DNA of 12,184 nt from JBAYDV01 sp041668045 (lineage in GTDB: Bacteria; Bacteroidota; Bacteroidia; Bacteroidales; UBA932): assembly GCA_041668045.1 (NCBI GenBank), contig JBAYDV010000061.1, positions 1 through 12,184 of the forward strand, written 5' to 3'. A program made the position numbers and the translations under genes. Under the pieces are notes generated by a model. That model had not been told where the DNA came from. It did no database searches and saw only the letters and a program-made list of their open reading frames with translations. Each line of letters begins with the position of its first letter. Positions within the stretch are counted from its first letter, which is position 1. Positions 7,834 through 12,184 of the stretch are shown one piece after another.

Positions 7834-8606
7834 GAAATCTTAGGTTCACATGGTATCCAAAACCAGAAATTAGAACCTTGTCCATGTACTGATTCAAACC
7901 CCACCTTACCCTGAAGAGATTCTATTACAGCTTTACATAAAGCTAATCCTAAACCATAACCATCCATGTCGCTTGGATTAAATTTTTGAAAATGTAAAAA
8001 AACTTTATCTTTCATTTCATCCTTTATGCCAATACCAGTATCTATAAATTCTACTTTAATACCATTGTTAATACAGCTATATCGGATAGTAATACTTCCA
8101 TTATAGGTATATTTATTGGCATTTGTAAAATAATTAATCATTACTTTATGAAGTTTGTCTTTATCTGAATTAATAATACACTTTTTATAAGGATTAATAA
8201 TCTTCAATTCTAAATTTGGTTTTAAAAATTCTATTCGCGCAGTTTGACAGAATTCTTCTAAAAATAAAGAAAAGTTAATTTCCGTTATATCAAGATGTAT
8301 GTTTCCAGAATCATAGGCAGAGAGATAAATCATATCTTGAACCATTCCTAATAGAGAAATAGTGTTTTTATTTATAATTTCTGCATATTCAGCTCTTTCT
8401 TCATCATTATCGTAACTTTTATCGGCTAATAGACTAGCAAAACCTACTATAGAATTAAGAGGGGTCCTAATTTGATGACTCATATTAGCTATAAAAGCCG
8501 CCTTCAAATTATCGGCTTCTTTAGCTTTTTTAAGAGCTTGCTCCAATTTAAATTCTAATTCTTTAATTTTTTTTTCAGAATCAATATATTTTGTGTTATT
8601 AGACAT
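7830..8606 (-). CDS. Small soluble histidine kinase, no sensor domain
   Basis: The 258-residue protein has a short N-terminal coiled coil (about 8-35) and then a HisKA dimerisation domain with AFIANMSHQIRTPLNSIVGF (phospho-acceptor His44). An HATPase_c domain follows with a degenerate N box NYFTNANKYT (158-167), G1 DTGIGI (189-194), an F-box-like FLHFQKF, and G2 GYGLGLAL (216-223). No membrane helix, PAS, GAF or receiver domain is seen. It is therefore either cytosolic and signalled through another protein, or part of a split or orphan two-component pathway. The residue after His44 is Gln instead of the usual Glu/Asp, which could weaken autophosphorylation or phosphatase activity. No response regulator gene is in the window. 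It lies 76 bases downstream of xth on the same strand, with its own possible promoter in that gap, and converges on the phosphoesterase gene with a four-base overlap. Confidence 0.88.
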   Translation of the reverse strand: MSNNTKYIDSEKKIKELEFKLEQALKKAKEADNLKAAFIANMSHQIRTPLNSIVGFASLLADKSYDNDEERAEYAEIINKNTISLLGMVQDMIYLSAYDSGNIHLDITEINFSLFLEEFCQTARIEFLKPNLELKIINPYKKCIINSDKDKLHKVMINYFTNANKYTYNGSITIRYSCINNGIKVEFIDTGIGIKDEMKDKVFLHFQKFNPSDMDGYGLGLALCKAVIESLQGKVGFESVHGQGSNFWFWIPCEPKIS

Positions 8607-8634
8607 TGATCGTTATTAGATTAATAATGCTTAA

Positions 8635-8642
8635 CAAAAATA
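8635..8642 (-). promoter_or_regulatory. Possible Bacteroides-type -7 promoter element for the histidine kinase
   Basis: Read on the minus strand, the bases are TATTTTTG, an exact match to the Bacteroidota -7 consensus TAnnTTTG. It lies about 29 bases upstream of the kinase ATG at 8606, leaving a short leader. No TTTG-like -33 element is seen at the expected distance, and such matches are frequent in AT-rich DNA, so support is limited. Confidence 0.35.
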
Positions 8643-8651
8643 GCTATTTTT
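8636..8651. repeat. 16-bp perfect palindrome upstream of the histidine kinase
   Basis: AAAAATAGCTATTTTT reads the same on both strands and is followed by two more T bases. It overlaps the possible -7 element of the kinase gene and sits in the 76-base gap after xth. It could be an operator, or a weak transcript-end hairpin for xth. With only two GC pairs, a chance palindrome is also plausible. Confidence 0.4.
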
Positions 8652-8682
8652 TTCAATATATCGACATAAGAGCTATATATTA

Positions 8683-9450
8683 TTATAATATAATTCCTAC
8701 TGGGCAATGATCGGATCCCATTACCTCCTGCATGATAAAGGCATCTTGTAACTTATCTTTTAGAGACTTGGAAACTAGAAAATAATCTAAACGCCATCCT
8801 ACATTTCTACTTCTTGCGCCTCCTCTCATACTCCACCATGAATATTGATCTTTTTCATTTGGATGGAATAGTCTAAAAGAATCAAGTAAATCACCATTTA
8901 TAAATCTGTCCATACCATCTATTTCTATTTGAGTATAACCAGCTGATTTATTATAATTAGCTTTCGGACGAGCTATATCGATTTCTTTATGAGCTACATT
9001 CATATCGCCACAGACTATAATTGGTTTTGTCTCTTCTAATTTTTTCAAATAGTTATAAAATGCTAAATCCCAATCTTCACGATATGAAAGTCTCTTAAGT
9101 TCTTGTCCAGAATTTGGAACATAAACATTAACAAGAAAGAAATCATCAAACTCAAGACATAAAACACGACCTTGGTCGTCATGAATATCGATTCCTATAT
9201 TTTTTTTTACGCTAATTGGTTCTATTTTTGATATTATAGCAGTACCAGCATAGCCTTTTTTAACAGCAGAATTTGAGTAAATATAATAATCTTTTAATTC
9301 TTCAGATAAAACTTCTTGTACTTGATTATCTTGAGCTTTTGTTTCTTGAATACAGAAAACATCAGCATCTATTTCTTGAAATTTGCTAAAAAAATCTCTT
9401 TTATTTATTATAGCACGTATGCCATTAACATTCCATGATATTATTTTCAT
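8683..9450 (-). CDS. xth: Exodeoxyribonuclease III (AP endonuclease)
   Basis: The 255-residue protein is a complete member of the exonuclease III/AP endonuclease family. The family nicks DNA 5' of abasic sites and degrades 3' ends in base excision repair in the cytosol. All signature segments are present: MKIISWNVNGIRA (1-13, N7), IQETKAQ (34-40, metal ligand E36), GYAGTAI (66-72), VNVYVPNSG (107-115, Y110), CGDMNVAHKEIDIARPK (147-163, D149/N151), WWSMRGGARSRNVGWRLDYFLVS (205-227), and the final GSDHCPVG (245-252, D247/H248). Length is normal. The start is the ATG at 9450, 46 bases after the end of the MFS gene on the same strand, so read-through from the transporters is likely. Confidence 0.96.
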   Translation of the reverse strand: MKIISWNVNGIRAIINKRDFFSKFQEIDADVFCIQETKAQDNQVQEVLSEELKDYYIYSNSAVKKGYAGTAIISKIEPISVKKNIGIDIHDDQGRVLCLEFDDFFLVNVYVPNSGQELKRLSYREDWDLAFYNYLKKLEETKPIIVCGDMNVAHKEIDIARPKANYNKSAGYTQIEIDGMDRFINGDLLDSFRLFHPNEKDQYSWWSMRGGARSRNVGWRLDYFLVSKSLKDKLQDAFIMQEVMGSDHCPVGIIL

Positions 9451-9454
9451 ATTT

Positions 9455-9462
9455 CAAATCTA
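9455..9462 (-). promoter_or_regulatory. Exact -7-like match just before xth, probably too close to the start
   Basis: The minus strand reads TAGATTTG, which matches TAnnTTTG, but it ends only five bases before the xth ATG and would give an essentially leaderless transcript. A one-mismatch alternative (TTTATTTG) lies at 9477-9484. No clear -33 partner was seen for either. Confidence 0.15.
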
Positions 9463-9496
9463 ATAATTCATTTTCACAAATAAAAATAAACATTGA

Positions 9497-10699
9497 CTAA
9501 AAGATATTATTGCCTTTGGCTTTATTTATTTCTTTAGTTATTTTTTGAACAAAATATAACGAAATTATTGCTATTAAAGCTCCTGCTATGAATGGTATTC
9601 TATAATCAACCATCCATAAAAGCCCTCCTAACACAGGTAGTACGACAGCAGAAATATGGTTGATAGTAAAACCTACAGCCATAGATGGCGCTATATCTTT
9701 TGGATCAGCACATTTATGAAAAAAAGTATTGATGCTCATAGAACAGCCATAGAAAATATTATCTAGAAAATATAGAATAACCATTATCCAGGCAGACTTA
9801 AAAAATGCATATCCTAAAAAAACAAATATCATCATGAAGTACTCACTTGAGAGAACTCTTCTTTCTCCATATTTATTAATAGCACTTCCAATTATTGGCG
9901 ATACGAAATAAGTCAAAACATTATTTACTACGAATAGAATAGTAATGTGTCCGACATTAAAGTGATACTTTTGTACTAACATAAATATAGAAAAAACAAT
10001 AAATATCTGTCTTCTCGCACCACTTAAAAAATTAAGAACATAAAATAACCAATATCTTTTACGAAATACCATACCTTTATTTTGTATAGTTTTGTTCTTA
10101 GTATCATAATCCATCGTAGAAGCAATGAATGCCAATATTAAAACGATTATTCCGATAAATAAAAAATTATCTTTATAGTTTAAAACTTTTGACAAGAAAA
10201 ATATAATTGTTCCTAAAGCTATATTAGTCATAGCTTTGACACTATTTTGACGAGCGAAAATAAACGGAGATTCTTTAGTAGAAAATGTCTGCAGAATTAA
10301 TGATTTGTTAGTCGTGCCAAAATAATGTATTCCAAGTGACAATATAAATGTAGTAATGATAAGTCCTATATAACTTGGAAAAAAACCAGCTAATGCTACC
10401 CCTACGCCTGCTACCATTACTGATATATATGATAATTTACGTTCTGCTATAATTAATAATATAAAGACTACAAACATAGATAGGAATCCAGGAATTTCTC
10501 TAATTGATTGAATAACGCCCAACTGAATGCCATTTATACCTACTTTGTCAACTGCGAAATTATTAAATAATGTCCTCCAACCTTGAAGAGATATAGCAGA
10601 AGCTATGGTTAAAAGCATTAAATATCTGTAAACTATATGAGTAGTTACATCTTTATGTCCTTTTCCTGAAAAATTAATTCCCAGAGGTAATACTTTCAT
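9497..10699 (-). CDS. MFS transporter (substrate unknown)
   Basis: The 400-residue inner-membrane protein has around ten to twelve hydrophobic segments and the two-half layout of the major facilitator superfamily. The first half includes GWRTLFNNFAVDKVGINGIQLGVIQSIREIPGF (40-72). The second half carries a motif-A-like loop GSAINKYGERR (271-281), where the usual acidic residue is replaced by Asn. The central loop near 198-215 is short and basic. The C-terminus is a short Lys-rich tail. Nothing visible identifies the substrate. The chosen ATG at 10699 overlaps the upstream MFS gene by 26 bases. A later Met28 would lie inside or next to the first helix, so the first ATG is preferred but not certain. 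It is cotranscribed with the preceding MFS gene and probably with xth. Confidence 0.85.
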   Translation of the reverse strand: MKVLPLGINFSGKGHKDVTTHIVYRYLMLLTIASAISLQGWRTLFNNFAVDKVGINGIQLGVIQSIREIPGFLSMFVVFILLIIAERKLSYISVMVAGVGVALAGFFPSYIGLIITTFILSLGIHYFGTTNKSLILQTFSTKESPFIFARQNSVKAMTNIALGTIIFFLSKVLNYKDNFLFIGIIVLILAFIASTMDYDTKNKTIQNKGMVFRKRYWLFYVLNFLSGARRQIFIVFSIFMLVQKYHFNVGHITILFVVNNVLTYFVSPIIGSAINKYGERRVLSSEYFMMIFVFLGYAFFKSAWIMVILYFLDNIFYGCSMSINTFFHKCADPKDIAPSMAVGFTINHISAVVLPVLGGLLWMVDYRIPFIAGALIAIISLYFVQKITKEINKAKGNNIF

Positions 10700-11942
10700 T
10701 ATTTTTTGTCGTTATTTTATTAATACACCATATAAATATTAAACAACAACCAACAATTACGAATGCATAATTAATACCAATTTTATCAGCGATAAATCCT
10801 GTTAATGGGGCGAACGCCATTGTTAGAAGTGATTTTAACTGCGAAGATACACTTAATATTGATACGCGTTCATTTTTATCCATTAAATTTCCTAACAAAT
10901 CTATATAAATAGGTTTGCGAGTATTGTTTATAATATAAATGACTAAGAAAAGAATGACAAGTGCTATAGGTAACTTAGTCATAAATGCTATTAAAATTAA
11001 AACAAGTCCAAATAATAAATTAAAATAATTTAATAAAACAGAAATAGGCTTATTATTGTAATGATTTTTAATTCTATAAGCATTTTTTGAAGCATATGAA
11101 CTGAAAATATAAATCATACTATAAGTTAAGCCGAGAATTACTTTTGTAGTATTATCTGTGCTAATATGATATGTCATCATTATACCAGAGGTAATTATAG
11201 CAGTTTCTAATAGCGGTTGAATAAGATCTTTTGTACTCGCTAAAACGCTTTCAAATAAACCATTATTCAGCATTGAATTTCGTAATTCTTTTGTATTAAA
11301 AATATGTGATAACATATCTTTTATAGTATATTTAATACTTCTATTTGGCTGCTTTACTATGTTATTTAAAGTATTAGGATATGTTGTTATTAATATGAAG
11401 TCTAGTATATATGGTAAAATTGATGCTAAAAAAATATAATTGTTTTTAGGAGCTAATAATATTATTACTATAAAAAGAATGGAACTCAAGGCACTTCCTA
11501 AAAGAGAAGAAGATCTTGTTTTGCCATAAACGAGTGTGTTTTGATTTTGCCAACCCTTAATTTCTAGATATGTATAAATCATCGCTTTATGTGTGCCAGA
11601 CCTAAAGGCTTCTCCTAGTCCAAAAAATGATGTTGCTATAATGGCTATTGTGAAATTATTAGTAAAGAAAAAGCAAAAGAATGATATTATATAAAAGACA
11701 AAGCTAAGTAATAATTCATTTTTATTACCAAATCTATCTGCAATAATACCTGATGGTATTTCGAATATGTTTATTATAATTTCTTTTATAGTATAAAGTA
11801 AACCTATTTCTATAAGATTTAAACCTTGATTTAGTAAGAAAATAACTATATATGGTTCAAAAAATTTAAGATTTTTAAGAAAACCATATAAAGAAAACTT
11901 TTTAATCTGCTTATCAGAATATATATATGATTTATTTAACAT
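10674..11942 (-). CDS. MFS transporter, drug/efflux-like subfamily (substrate unknown)
   Basis: The 422-residue multi-helix protein belongs to the major facilitator superfamily. The start YGFLKNLKFFEPYIVIFLLNQGLNLIEIGLLYTIKE (19-54) and the classical motif A GIIADRFGNK (65-74) resemble bacterial transporters often annotated as drug or metabolite efflux pumps. A second motif-A copy, GFIADKIG (382-389), appears close to the C-terminus. The protein is rich in Ile, Lys and Asn, in line with the AT-rich genome. The substrate cannot be deduced. It differs clearly in sequence from the MFS gene it overlaps, so the pair is not a recent tandem duplication. The ATG at 11942 faces a 117-base gap to the divergent HAD gene; no SD-like site is present. 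It is likely the first gene of the minus-strand run. Confidence 0.87.
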   Translation of the reverse strand: MLNKSYIYSDKQIKKFSLYGFLKNLKFFEPYIVIFLLNQGLNLIEIGLLYTIKEIIINIFEIPSGIIADRFGNKNELLLSFVFYIISFFCFFFTNNFTIAIIATSFFGLGEAFRSGTHKAMIYTYLEIKGWQNQNTLVYGKTRSSSLLGSALSSILFIVIILLAPKNNYIFLASILPYILDFILITTYPNTLNNIVKQPNRSIKYTIKDMLSHIFNTKELRNSMLNNGLFESVLASTKDLIQPLLETAIITSGIMMTYHISTDNTTKVILGLTYSMIYIFSSYASKNAYRIKNHYNNKPISVLLNYFNLLFGLVLILIAFMTKLPIALVILFLVIYIINNTRKPIYIDLLGNLMDKNERVSILSVSSQLKSLLTMAFAPLTGFIADKIGINYAFVIVGCCLIFIWCINKITTKNNESITSGN

Positions 11943-11947
11943 GGTTT

Positions 11948-12023
11948 AAATTTACATAAAAATTAGATTTATTTTTATAAAATGTAGTTTTTTAGGTTAA
12001 ATAAGTTTTTTTTATGTAAATTT
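11948..12023. repeat. 15-bp perfect inverted repeat flanking 46 bp between divergent genes
   Basis: The left arm AAATTTACATAAAAA (11948-11962) and right arm TTTTTATGTAAATTT (12009-12023) are exact inverse complements. They lie five bases from the MFS start codon and 36 bases from the HAD start codon. The right arm overlaps the possible HAD promoter. Possible roles are a shared operator, a small invertible segment, or chance in AT-rich DNA. No recombinase gene is in the window. Confidence 0.7.
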
Positions 12024-12024
12024 G
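12017..12024 (+). promoter_or_regulatory. Possible Bacteroides-type -7 element for the HAD hydrolase gene
   Basis: TAAATTTG is an exact match to the Bacteroidota -7 consensus TAnnTTTG and lies about 35 bases before the ATG at 12060, a plausible leader length. No clear TTTG -33 element is present about 20 bases upstream, so confidence is moderate. The element overlaps the right arm of the inverted repeat. Confidence 0.45.
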
Positions 12025-12059
12025 CAACGTACTATAGATTATGATGAATTGATGTTGTT

Positions 12060-12184
12060 ATGCAAGAATATAAGGTAAATAAATATACGCTTCTTTTTGA
12101 TTTTGATGGTGTTATAATGGATACTGAAGGTCAATATTCGAAGTTTTGGGATGCAGTTGGACAAAAATATTTAAATTTGGAAAA
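12060..12184 (+). CDS. HAD-family hydrolase, N-terminal fragment (3' end outside window)
   Basis: Forty-one codons are visible before the window ends. The sequence LLFDFDGVIMDTEG (11-24) is HAD motif I, with predicted nucleophile Asp14 and acid/base Asp16 and the Glu23 pattern typical of the phosphoglycolate phosphatase/beta-phosphoglucomutase subfamily (DxDGVxxDTE). The following QYSKFWDAVGQKYLNLE would start the helical cap. Members dephosphorylate small sugar or nucleotide phosphates or act as sugar-phosphate mutases; which one cannot be told from this fragment. An in-frame TGA at 12045-12047 excludes an earlier start, so the ATG at 12060 is well supported. Confidence 0.88.
   Translation, partial: MQEYKVNKYTLLFDFDGVIMDTEGQYSKFWDAVGQKYLNLE

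Noticed and set aside
1..12184. A defence island, toxin-antitoxin pair, retron, CRISPR array or biosynthetic cluster
   Set aside because: All twelve coding regions fall into known families with housekeeping, transport or envelope roles. No nuclease-effector, reverse transcriptase, repeat-spacer array or toxin-like small gene pair was seen.

Overview
The window is strongly AT-rich. Its gene content points to a member of the Bacteroidota, most likely order Bacteroidales. The evidence is a TonB-dependent receptor C-terminus, a DUF6786-type protein, a substrate-binding lipoprotein of the type common in Bacteroidales, and the absence of AGGAGG-like ribosome binding sites before the genes. A few upstream regions also carry exact matches to the Bacteroides -7 promoter consensus TAnnTTTG. 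No rRNA, tRNA, CRISPR array, insertion sequence or phage gene was seen. Species cannot be named from this sequence.

Layout. (1) Positions 2-5820, plus strand: a closely spaced gene run. It holds the 3' part of a TonB-dependent receptor (5' end outside the window), a DUF6786 protein, the Na+/H+ antiporter NhaD, dTDP-glucose 4,6-dehydratase RfbB, and an RluA-family pseudouridine synthase that overlaps rfbB by 14 bases. (2) 5822-6964, minus: a lone periplasmic substrate-binding lipoprotein of an iron-complex/B12-type ABC importer, convergent with the run. (3) 7090-7833, plus: an LpxH-like metallophosphoesterase, divergent from the lipoprotein gene. (4) 11942 down to 7830, minus: two overlapping MFS transporters, exonuclease III, and a small soluble histidine kinase whose stop codon overlaps that of the phosphoesterase. 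(5) 12060 to the end, plus: the first 41 codons of a HAD hydrolase, divergent from the MFS pair.

Functionally this is a mixed housekeeping and envelope neighbourhood rather than one pathway. Outer-membrane uptake (TonB receptor), a periplasmic uptake lipoprotein, ion homeostasis (NhaD), nucleotide-sugar synthesis (RfbB) and a possible lipid A-type phosphoesterase all concern the envelope. RluA-family and Xth proteins act on RNA and DNA. Several genes lack their usual partners here: rfbB without rfbA/C/D, the binding protein without permease or ATPase, and the kinase without a response regulator.

I found no convincing new multi-gene system. The points most worth checking are a perfect 15-bp inverted repeat between the divergent MFS and HAD genes, a long charged insert in the pseudouridine synthase, and a sensorless histidine kinase with Gln in place of the usual acidic residue after its phospho-acceptor His.
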